From Bacteroidales bacterium Bact_07 (GTDB lineage Bacteria > Bacteroidota > Bacteroidia > Bacteroidales > Tenuifilaceae), in the NCBI GenBank assembly GCA_001603415.1, contig LUYY01000179.1, positions 1 through 7,718 of the forward strand: a DNA stretch of 7,718 bases, written 5' to 3'. Numbering within the stretch: the first letter of the stretch is position 1; every line of letters starts with the position of its first letter. The notes beneath the pieces are model-generated. The model did not search any database. It saw only the letters and a list, made by a program, of their open reading frames with translations, and was not told where the DNA came from. This document shows, in pieces, positions 1 to 6,002 of this stretch. The translations under genes and the position numbers were made by a program.

Positions 1-76
1 ATTAACTATCCAAAAAATATCTATCTTTATTCATTAAAAAATTGTTTAAAATCAATTTAAATAGCTGTTTAGGCAT

Positions 77-99
77 TGCAAAATATTAGTATTTTTGCA
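77..99. repeat. Inverted repeat over the trxB -7 box
   Basis: TGCAAAA (77-83) and TTTTGCA (93-99) are perfect reverse complements separated by 9 bp. The right arm overlaps the -7 box at 90-97. It could be an operator or simply a by-product of a symmetric promoter sequence. The 9-bp spacing and GCAAA/TTTGC core match the larger dyad at 2482-2516. Confidence 0.4.
90..97 (+). promoter_or_regulatory. Putative trxB promoter, -7 box
   Basis: The octamer TATTTTTG matches the Bacteroidota primary-sigma -7 consensus TAnnTTTG exactly. It lies 40 bp before the trxB ATG, which would give a leader of about 35 nt. No clean -33 TTG is present at the usual distance of about 19 bp; the nearest TTG (76-78) is only 11 bp upstream. 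The call therefore rests on the -7 box and its position alone. Confidence 0.5.
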
Positions 100-137
100 T
101 CAAATTGAAATATCTAAATTTATAAATATTAATAGTT

Positions 138-1133
138 ATGGCAGTATTCAAATCACTAAGCACCGACGATGCAAAGGACTCTACAGGTAAGGATTTACCT
201 GTAGAAAAAGTGCGGGTTCTGATTCTGGGATCAGGCCCTGCAGGCTATACTGCTGCAATATATGCAGCAAGGGCTAACCTTAAACCTGTACTTTACGAGG
301 GTATTCAGCCCGGTGGGCAGTTAACCACCACAACCGAAATTGAGAATTTCCCTGGTTACCCCAATGGTGTAACTGGTACCGAAATGATGGAAGATCTCAA
401 AAAACAGGCCATGCGCTTTGGAACCGATGTTCGGTTTGGCATAGCAACTTCCACCGATTTATCCAAGCAACCTTACAGGGTTATTATTGATGACGAAAAG
501 GTAATTGAGACCGATGCGCTAATCATTGCCACCGGAGCAACAGCAAAGTACCTTGGAATTGAATCGGAAGATAGGTATAAGGGAATGGGCGTTTCGGCAT
601 GCGCTACCTGTGATGGATTTTTCTACCGTGGAAAGGACGTTGCCGTAGTAGGAGGTGGCGATACCGCTTGCGAGGAGGCTACCTATTTAGCCGGTTTGTG
701 CAGTAGGGTTTACATGGTTGTCCGTAAACCTTACCTTCGTGCTTCAAAGGCAATGCAAGAACGTGTTTTCAAAACCCCTAACATTACCGTACTCTTTGAA
801 CATGTTACAAAGGAGATTGTCGGTGATCAGAGTGGTGTAAATGGGGTGATTCTTACCAACACTAAAACCGGTGAAGATGTGAAAATTGATATTTCGGGTT
901 TCTTCCTGGCCATTGGACACCATCCCAATTCCGACATTTTCAAACCTTGGATTGAAACCGATGAGGTGGGGTATATTAAAACCATACCCGGAACTACTAA
1001 GACAAATCTTCCCGGAGTTTTTGCTTGTGGTGATGTTCAAGATCCTCACTACCGTCAAGCAATTACTGCTGCCGGCTCAGGCTGTATGGCAGCCATTGAT
1101 GCTGAGCGGTATCTCGGCGAACGAAATTTTTAA
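138..1133 (+). CDS. trxB: Thioredoxin-disulfide reductase
   Basis: Cytosolic FAD enzyme that uses NADPH to reduce thioredoxin. The protein has 331 residues. The FAD-binding GSGPAG loop is at 31-36, followed by a typical AAIYAARANL helix. The redox-active CATC disulfide is at 155-158. The NADPH-domain glycine motif GGGDTACEEA is at 172-181, and the second FAD motif (ACGDV) is at 296-300. The NADPH 2'-phosphate site, HRRxxxR in Escherichia coli, reads VRKPYLR at 195-201: the histidine is lost but the basic residues R196, K197 and R201 remain, so NADPH use is still expected. About 25 polar residues precede the FAD domain, roughly 18 more than I recall for Bacteroides TrxB. No other ATG lies near the domain start, but a GTG at codon 25 is a possible shorter start. 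There is no Shine-Dalgarno. The gene ends in the terminator at 1155-1188 and seems to be transcribed alone. Confidence 0.97.
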   Translation: MAVFKSLSTDDAKDSTGKDLPVEKVRVLILGSGPAGYTAAIYAARANLKPVLYEGIQPGGQLTTTTEIENFPGYPNGVTGTEMMEDLKKQAMRFGTDVRFGIATSTDLSKQPYRVIIDDEKVIETDALIIATGATAKYLGIESEDRYKGMGVSACATCDGFFYRGKDVAVVGGGDTACEEATYLAGLCSRVYMVVRKPYLRASKAMQERVFKTPNITVLFEHVTKEIVGDQSGVNGVILTNTKTGEDVKIDISGFFLAIGHHPNSDIFKPWIETDEVGYIKTIPGTTKTNLPGVFACGDVQDPHYRQAITAAGSGCMAAIDAERYLGERNF

Positions 1134-1154
1134 AGCAGAACAATGTAGTCATGA

Positions 1155-1188
1155 AAAGAGAAACCCCGCCAAAGCGGGGTTTCTTTTT
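1155..1188. terminator. Bidirectional intrinsic terminator
   Basis: GAAACCCCGC (1160-1169) and GCGGGGTTTC (1174-1183) form a perfect 10-bp stem with a CAAA loop. T5 follows at 1184-1188 and A4 precedes at 1154-1157. The stem therefore ends in a U-tract when read from either strand. It sits between the convergent ends of trxB (1133) and the minus-strand gene (1205) and should stop transcripts from both. Confidence 0.93.
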
Positions 1189-1204
1189 ATTAGGATTTAC
1201 TGAA

Positions 1205-2443
1205 TTAGATCTGGGCAATCTTTTCCTTATCGTATTTACCAGCCAGCAGTTTTTCCCTAACGGCTGCAAAGGCGTTAATGGTTTCCTTTACATCGTCGAG
1301 GGTATGAACGGCTGTAGGTATAAGGCGGAGTAGGATTTGTCCTTTGGGAATAACGGGGTAAACCACCATGGAGCAGAAAATACCGTAGTTTTCGCGTAGG
1401 TCAAATACCATGTTTGCTGCTTCGGGTATTCCTCCCTTCATGTAAACTGGGGTTACTGGCGATTCAGTTTTACCAATATCGAATCCCATATCCTTTAATC
1501 CCGATTGGAGTGCATTTACAACCTTCCAGAGGTTATCCTTGAGTTCGGGTTGGGTTTGTAGGAGTTCCAAGCGCTTAAGGGCCCCAATCACCATAGGCAT
1601 AGGTAACGATTTGGCAAAGATTTGCGAACGCATGTTGTAGGCAAGGTATCGCACTACTTTTTCGTTCGATGCGATGAAACCGCCAATACCAGCCATACTT
1701 TTTGCAAAGGTGGCAAAGTAAAGGTCTATTTCGTCTTGAACGTCAAAATGTTCGGGTGTACCGGCACCGGTTTTCCCCATAGTACCAAAACCGTGAGCGT
1801 CGTCAACAAGAATACGGAAATTGAATTCCTTTTTCATGTCAACAATAGCCTTAAGATTTCCAAGGTCACCGGCCATGCCAAATACACCTTCGGTGATCAA
1901 AAGAATGCCACCACCTGTTTTTTCGGCAGTTCTAGTTGCATGCTGCAACATTTTGCGGCAGCTGTCCATATCGTTGTGCTGGTAAACAAAACGCTTACCG
2001 GGGAAAAGTCGGAGGCCATCAATTATACAAGCATGTGCTTCTGAATCATATACAACCACATCATTACGGTTAAGCATGGTATCAATAATTGAAAGCATGC
2101 CCTGGTAACCGTAGTTAAGCAGGTAGGCCGACTCTTTGCCTACAAATTTTGCGAGTTTTTGTTCGAGTTCCTCATGCTTGGTGGTTTGACCACTCATCAT
2201 GCGGGCACCCATGGGGTATGCCATGCCATACTTTGCTGCAGCTTCGGCATCGGCTTTGCGTACTTCAGGATGGTTGGCTAAGCCTAAGTAATTGTTCAAA
2301 CTCCAAGTTAAAACCTCTTTCCCCCGGAAAATCATTCGAGGTTTAATTTCGCCCTCAAGTTTTGGAAATGAAAAATAGCCATGGCTATACTGCTGCCATT
2401 GACCTATTGGGCCCATGTTGTTAATCTTATCAAAAATATCCAC
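1205..2443 (-). CDS. PLP-dependent alpha-oxoamine synthase (serine palmitoyltransferase / cysteate acyltransferase / KBL-like)
   Basis: Fold-type I PLP enzyme of the alpha-oxoamine synthase family, which condenses an amino acid with an acyl thioester and releases CO2. The protein has 412 residues. The family motif NNYLGLANHP is at 50-59. The PLP-stacking histidine is H137 (in DSEAHACIIDG). TEGVFGMAGD is at 184-193, and DDAHG at 214-218 has D214 facing the pyridine nitrogen. The Schiff-base lysine is K248 (TFAKSMAGIGG). R373, in the LLRLIP segment, matches the carboxylate-binding arginine of the family. The start is a GTG at 2443-2441; it keeps the MDIFDKI...GPIGQW N-terminus I recall from Bacteroidota homologues, while the next ATG (codon 10) would remove it. 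Databases often label such proteins 2-amino-3-ketobutyrate CoA ligase, but there is no threonine dehydrogenase gene beside it. A membrane-lipid role, making 3-ketosphinganine from serine or 3-ketocapnine from cysteate, is more likely. Family is certain; substrate is not. Confidence 0.9.
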   Translation of the reverse strand: MDIFDKINNMGPIGQWQQYSHGYFSFPKLEGEIKPRMIFRGKEVLTWSLNNYLGLANHPEVRKADAEAAAKYGMAYPMGARMMSGQTTKHEELEQKLAKFVGKESAYLLNYGYQGMLSIIDTMLNRNDVVVYDSEAHACIIDGLRLFPGKRFVYQHNDMDSCRKMLQHATRTAEKTGGGILLITEGVFGMAGDLGNLKAIVDMKKEFNFRILVDDAHGFGTMGKTGAGTPEHFDVQDEIDLYFATFAKSMAGIGGFIASNEKVVRYLAYNMRSQIFAKSLPMPMVIGALKRLELLQTQPELKDNLWKVVNALQSGLKDMGFDIGKTESPVTPVYMKGGIPEAANMVFDLRENYGIFCSMVVYPVIPKGQILLRLIPTAVHTLDDVKETINAFAAVREKLLAGKYDKEKIAQI

Positions 2444-2482
2444 AGTTATAAAAATTTTGGTTAATAATTACGTTGTTTCAAA

Positions 2483-2508
2483 TTGACAGCAAATCTATAC
2501 TAAATTTG
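2483..2508 (+). promoter_or_regulatory. Putative divergent promoter, distal for bamD
   Basis: TTG (2483-2485), 15 bp, then TAAATTTG (2501-2508) is the mirror image of the minus-strand promoter at the same site. A transcript from here would carry a leader of roughly 190 nt before bamD. It could be a real second bamD promoter or only a product of sequence symmetry. Confidence 0.35.
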
Positions 2509-2515
2509 CTATCAA
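2490..2515 (-). promoter_or_regulatory. Putative promoter of the oxoamine synthase gene
   Basis: Read on the minus strand, a TTG (2515-2513) is followed after 15 bp by TAGATTTG (2497-2490), an exact TAnnTTTG -7 box. The predicted start of transcription is about 40 nt before the GTG codon. The 15-bp spacing is shorter than the usual 19 or so. The element lies within the dyad at 2482-2516. Confidence 0.5.
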
Positions 2516-2655
2516 TGCGTTTGTTAAAAGGAAAATTTATTCACATTGTACACTAATATATTGTATTATAGATAATTAACAATATTTATGATCGATAGGT
2601 ACTATTTTTTTGTTCTAATAGTTCCAAAACCATTAAATTTCCCAAAGATTTTGAA

Positions 2656-2663
2656 TAAATTTG
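2656..2663 (+). promoter_or_regulatory. Putative proximal promoter of the bamD operon, -7 box
   Basis: TAAATTTG matches TAnnTTTG exactly and is followed by C, as is common in this phylum. It lies 40 bp before the bamD ATG, the same distance as the box before trxB, and would give a leader of about 35 nt. I see no good TTG at -33. Confidence 0.5.
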
Positions 2664-2703
2664 CCTGCTTAAATTATAGCATTAAATTATAATAGTATCG
2701 ATT

Positions 2704-3519
2704 ATGAGAATTCAAGGCCTTTTGAAGTTTGAGCGATTTGTGTTTCTTGCGCTGACAGTTGTTTTTTTGTTTTCGTGTAGTGGTTTTGAAAAGGTACTCA
2801 AGAGTAAGGACTATGAGTATAAATATAAGATGGCCTTGGAATACTATAAAAAGAAAGATCACTACCGCTACGTAACCCTTTTAGAGCAGCTCCAAAGCGT
2901 ATATAAGGGTACATTCCGAGCCGATACCATCGATTTTTACTTGGCTCAGGGATACTACTATCAGGGCGATTACCTTTTGGCAGGCCATGAATTTGATATG
3001 TTCCGTAAGAATTACCAGCGTAGTGCATTTACTGAGGAGGCTGAGTTTATGTATGCCTATTGCTACTACATGTCGTCACCAAGGCCTGAGCTCGATCAGT
3101 CAAATACCCTTGCTGCCATCGAGGCTTTTACCGAGTTTATTAATCGTTATCCCAATTCGCCTCGTAAGGCTGAGGTTAATAAGATCATGAACGAGTTGCG
3201 CGATAAGTTGGTTGAAAAATCGTACCTTAGCGCAATGCTATATTACAAGATTGGCGATTATAAGGCCGCCATTATTGCCATTAGGAATAGTTTGAGGGAT
3301 TACCCGGAAAGTAGGTATCGTGAGGAGTTAATGTTTCATTTACTAAAAGCATCGTATTTGCTGGCCGACAATAGCATTGAGAGTAAGCGCAGGGAACGTT
3401 ACCAGAATGCGCTCGATGAATACTATTCGTTTATCAGTGAATACCCAAGCTCCAAGTACTCGAGCGAGGCAAAAAAAATGTACGATGCTACCATGAAAGT
3501 TTTGCAAAATCTTAACTAA
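2704..3519 (+). CDS. bamD: Outer membrane protein assembly factor BamD
   Basis: Lipoprotein subunit of the BAM machine that folds beta-barrel proteins into the outer membrane. The 271-residue protein starts with basic residues and a hydrophobic stretch (about 11-23). A lipobox LFSC follows with the lipidated cysteine at C25, so the mature protein is anchored to a membrane facing the periplasm. The rest is helical, with TPR-like repeats rich in paired Tyr and Ala. The clearest are around 89-122, 138-158 (ending in NRYPNSPRKAEV), 180-203 (YYKIGDYKAAI, DYPES) and 235-255 (SEYPSSKYSSEA). The recurring YPxSxY/R turn is typical of BamD/YfiO. Length fits the family, E. coli BamD being about 245 residues. 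It is the first gene of the five-gene run, with rpoZ 14 nt downstream. An A8 run (3471-3478) lies near the 3' end. Confidence 0.93.
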   Translation: MRIQGLLKFERFVFLALTVVFLFSCSGFEKVLKSKDYEYKYKMALEYYKKKDHYRYVTLLEQLQSVYKGTFRADTIDFYLAQGYYYQGDYLLAGHEFDMFRKNYQRSAFTEEAEFMYAYCYYMSSPRPELDQSNTLAAIEAFTEFINRYPNSPRKAEVNKIMNELRDKLVEKSYLSAMLYYKIGDYKAAIIAIRNSLRDYPESRYREELMFHLLKASYLLADNSIESKRRERYQNALDEYYSFISEYPSSKYSSEAKKMYDATMKVLQNLN

Positions 3520-3533
3520 GTACATATATAGCT

Positions 3534-3872
3534 ATGGAGATCAAGAAAATCAATGCACCGCTAAACACAGTTACCCGCGATTTGGATAAGTTGGACAGGG
3601 AAACAGGCAATATTTACCAAACGGTTCGTATTATTGCCAAAAGAGCCAATAAGATTAGCATTGATATGAAACAAGAGCTTAACCGTAAGCTCGAGGAGTT
3701 TGCTTACTATACCGACAACCTTGAAGAGATTCACGAAAACCGTGAGCAAATTGAAATCTCAAAATTCTACGAGCGACTTCCAAAACCCACCCTTATAGCT
3801 GCTCAGGAATACCTCGATGGTAAACTTCACTTCGAGTTCAAGGAAGAACAAACCCCTGAAAGTGAGGCTTAA
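3534..3872 (+). CDS. rpoZ: DNA-directed RNA polymerase omega subunit, Bacteroidota type
   Basis: Small subunit (112 residues) of the Rpb6/omega family that helps assemble RNA polymerase by clamping the beta-prime C-terminus. The conserved helix GNIYQTVRIIAKRANKIS is at 25-42, with the KRA core corresponding to the ARRARQ helix of E. coli omega. The C-terminal part has KPTLIAAQEYLDGKL (84-98), the family's K-P-x-x-A-x-x-E-x-x-x-G-K pattern. The NTVTRDL segment at 11-17 and the long ENREQIEIS linker are, as I recall, typical of Bacteroidota homologues, which older annotations called hypothetical. There is no signal peptide. The last 11 nt overlap the proposed coaBC start, suggesting translational coupling. 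Confidence 0.9.
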   Translation: MEIKKINAPLNTVTRDLDKLDRETGNIYQTVRIIAKRANKISIDMKQELNRKLEEFAYYTDNLEEIHENREQIEISKFYERLPKPTLIAAQEYLDGKLHFEFKEEQTPESEA

Positions 3873-5076
3873 GGGTAAACATATTTTAATCGGTGTTACC
3901 GGTAGCATTGCAGCCTACAAGGCTGCAACGCTTATCCGTTTGCTTGTTAAGGAGGGTGCCGAGGTAAAAGTGGTTATGACACCGCTGGCCAAGGAGTTTA
4001 TTACTCCCTTAACCTTAGCTACCCTTTCCAAAAATCCAATACTGGTTGATTTCTTCAACCCCGAAAATGGCGATTGGAATAGTCATGTCGATTTAGGCCT
4101 TTGGTCCGATCTGTATCTCATTGCACCGGCATCGGCCAATACAATTGCTAAAATGGCTACCGGCGTAGCCGATAACCTCTTACTTACAACATACCTTTCG
4201 GCTCGTTGCCCTGTTATGGTGGCCCCCGCTATGGATTTGGATATGTACAGCCATCAGGCAACCCAGCATAATATTAAAACTCTCCAAAGCAGAGGAGATA
4301 TCATTATTGAAGCGGCAACGGGTGAACTTGCAAGTGGACTGAGTGGTAAAGGCAGAATGGAGGAGCCTGAGAATATTCTGGAGCAGGTGGTAAGTTTTTT
4401 TTTAAGCAGTCAGCGCCTTAGTGGAGTAAGGGTATTAGTTACTTCTGGCCCAACCCTTGAGCATATTGATCCTGTTCGGTTCATTGGAAACCATTCCAGT
4501 GGTAAAATGGGCAATGCTATTGCCCTTGAGTTAGCTCGTCAAGGAGCCGTGGTCGATTTGGTTAGTGGTCCGGTTCCACAACACCCTAGTCATCCCAATA
4601 TCAATATACATAAGGTAACAAGTGCTGCCGAAATGTTCAACGCAGCCCTGGCCCTTTTTGAAAAATCGAATGTTGCAATACTTGCCGCTGCAGTTGCCGA
4701 TTTTACTGCTGAAAATGTTGCAACTCAAAAAATTAAACGCCAAGGCGATGAATTAATCCTTAAGTTAAAGCCTACTAACGATATTGCAGCCCATTTAGGT
4801 AAAGTTAAAAAGAACAATCAGCTCCTTATTGGCTTTGCGTTGGAAACAACCAACGAAATGGAAAATGCAAAAGCAAAGCTGGAACGGAAAAACCTCGATA
4901 TGATTGTTCTTAATTCCATGAACGATCCCGGTGCCGGATTTGGATCCGATACCAATAAGGTAACCTTTATAAAACGAAATGGACAAGTAATTCCTTTTGA
5001 TACCAAACCCAAGGAAGTGGTTGCAAAGGATATTGCTAACGCTATTTTTGAGATGTTGCACCAAAATGCTGGCTAG
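3862..5076 (+). CDS. coaBC: Bifunctional phosphopantothenoylcysteine decarboxylase / phosphopantothenate-cysteine ligase
   Basis: Cytosolic enzyme for two steps of CoA synthesis: CoaB joins 4'-phosphopantothenate to cysteine using CTP, and CoaC, an FMN domain, decarboxylates the product. I chose the GTG at 3862, giving 404 residues that begin MRLKGKHILIGVTGSIAAYK and align in number with E. coli CoaBC. An ATG at 3817 would add 15 residues of unrelated sequence from inside rpoZ. In GTG numbering the FMN motif GSIAAYK is at 14-20, the catalytic His is H75 (SHVDLG) and PASANT is at 89-94. The PAMN motif reads PAMD with D125, and the clamp that carries Cys158 in E. coli reads LASGLSGKGRM with S158. 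The CoaB domain starts near 188. It has GPT at 196-198, N210 in NHSSGKMG, AAVADF at 276-281 and the KIK motif at 290-292. A T9 run (4395-4403) lies at the domain junction. The stop is 1 nt before porD. Confidence 0.95.
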   Translation: MRLKGKHILIGVTGSIAAYKAATLIRLLVKEGAEVKVVMTPLAKEFITPLTLATLSKNPILVDFFNPENGDWNSHVDLGLWSDLYLIAPASANTIAKMATGVADNLLLTTYLSARCPVMVAPAMDLDMYSHQATQHNIKTLQSRGDIIIEAATGELASGLSGKGRMEEPENILEQVVSFFLSSQRLSGVRVLVTSGPTLEHIDPVRFIGNHSSGKMGNAIALELARQGAVVDLVSGPVPQHPSHPNINIHKVTSAAEMFNAALALFEKSNVAILAAAVADFTAENVATQKIKRQGDELILKLKPTNDIAAHLGKVKKNNQLLIGFALETTNEMENAKAKLERKNLDMIVLNSMNDPGAGFGSDTNKVTFIKRNGQVIPFDTKPKEVVAKDIANAIFEMLHQNAG

Positions 5077-5077
5077 C

Positions 5078-5989
5078 ATGAAAAGGTTGGTTATTTTCTT
5101 TTTGCTCATACCCCCTTTCCTTGTCAACTCACAGGAATTGCGATGTAACGTATCGGTGAATTCACAACGAATTCAAGGAACCAATAGGCTCCTGTTCCAA
5201 AACATGCAAACCGCCATTTACGAGTTCATGAATAATACCCCATGGACTAACCATGTTTACGGATTTGATGAGCGCATTGAGTGTAGCATCATGCTTAATA
5301 TAACCGAGCAGATTGGTTCCGATGAGTTTAAGGGAACCATCCAGGTTCAATCCCGACGGCCGGTATTTAATACCTCCTATAACACAACTATGCTTAACTT
5401 TCAGGATAATAACCTTCACTTCCGTTACCGCGAATATGAAAAACTCGAGTTTTCAGAATCATCACACCTTAGCAATTTGACTTCCATTCTTGCCTTTTAT
5501 GCGTATATCATTATTGGATTGGATTACGACTCCTTTTCGAGGCTTGGAGGTACCGAGTACCTTCAGAAGGCCGAACGCATTGTAAACAATGCCCAAAATG
5601 CTGTTGAGCGTGGATGGAAAGCCTACGAGGGAAACAGAAAGAATCGGTATTGGATGATTGAAAATCTTCTAAATCCAAAGTACCAGCCTTTACGCGAGGC
5701 AATCTACCGATACCATCGTTTGGGATTGGATGTGATGAGCGAAAAGGCGGCTGAAGGACGAGCCGAAATAGCCGAATCCCTTGTTTTACTTCAACGCCTT
5801 TACCGTGAGAAACCAGACCCATACCTTTTTGCTCTGCAGCTATTTTTTGATGCCAAAAACGAGGAACTTGTTAACATTTTTTCAGAGTCGTACCCTACCG
5901 AAAAAGCTCGCGTGGTAAACATTCTAACGGAAATCGATAATCCAAACGCAGCTAAGTATAAACGTATCATAGAACAGAATCCTCAATAA
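5078..5989 (+). CDS. porD: DUF4835 family protein, PorD-like (type IX secretion associated)
   Basis: Exported protein of 303 residues. The N-terminus MKRLVIFFLLIPPFLVNS is a classical Sec signal peptide with likely cleavage after S18, before QELRC, so the mature protein is periplasmic or at the outer membrane. No lipobox is seen. Family features include SQRIQGTNR (29-37), WTN (56-58), DERIECSIMLNI (64-75), the GTIQVQSRRPV segment (86-96), a central NLTSILAFYAYIIIGLDYDSF (133-153) and GLDVM (216-220). DUF4835 is confined to Bacteroidota, and database models name it PorD for a link to type IX secretion; its biochemical role is not established. The ATG at 5078 begins 1 nt after the coaBC stop. 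An ATG at 5066 is possible but would add four residues before the basic start of the signal peptide. Having bamD in the same operon fits a role in the outer-membrane envelope. Confidence 0.88.
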   Translation: MKRLVIFFLLIPPFLVNSQELRCNVSVNSQRIQGTNRLLFQNMQTAIYEFMNNTPWTNHVYGFDERIECSIMLNITEQIGSDEFKGTIQVQSRRPVFNTSYNTTMLNFQDNNLHFRYREYEKLEFSESSHLSNLTSILAFYAYIIIGLDYDSFSRLGGTEYLQKAERIVNNAQNAVERGWKAYEGNRKNRYWMIENLLNPKYQPLREAIYRYHRLGLDVMSEKAAEGRAEIAESLVLLQRLYREKPDPYLFALQLFFDAKNEELVNIFSESYPTEKARVVNILTEIDNPNAAKYKRIIEQNPQ

Positions 5990-6002
5990 CTCCATCAATA
6001 GC

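Larger units (their letters stand above)
2482..2516. repeat. Near-perfect dyad spanning the divergent promoters
   Basis: The left arm (2482-2494) and right arm (2504-2516) pair at 12 of 13 positions, the one mismatch being C2487 against A2511. They are separated by 9 bp, ctatactaa. Each arm supplies the TTG of one promoter and the TTTG end of the promoter facing the other way. It may be an operator for a dimeric regulator, or a symmetric bidirectional promoter. Confidence 0.6.

Noticed and set aside
1..137. Possible tail of an upstream gene or an RNA gene before trxB.
   Set aside because: The stretch is strongly AT-rich with no supported reading frame, no tRNA-like arms and no riboswitch-like structure beyond the promoter repeat.
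1622..2044. A 140-codon open frame on the + strand opposite the oxoamine synthase gene.
   Set aside because: It lies wholly antisense to a gene with clear catalytic motifs, and its translation shows no recognisable domain.
2558..2585. Inverted repeat ATATTGT / ACAATAT with a 14-bp loop.
   Set aside because: Seven AT-rich pairs in an AT-rich gap are likely by chance; there is no extension and no associated promoter or T-run.
2588..2692. A 34-codon open frame (ATG to TAA) in the bamD leader, ending 11 nt before the bamD start.
   Set aside because: The proposed proximal bamD -7 box at 2656-2663 lies inside it, its composition follows the AT-rich background, and I recognise no family or ribosome-binding signal. 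It could be a leader peptide only if the distal promoter is used.
3471..3478. A8 run near the 3' end of bamD.
   Set aside because: Shorter than the usual slippage threshold, and it would change only the last dozen or so residues, so no functional case can be made.
3817..3861. The longer coaBC start at ATG 3817.
   Set aside because: It adds 15 residues encoded out of frame within rpoZ that match nothing in the family; the GTG start gives exact agreement with E. coli residue numbering.
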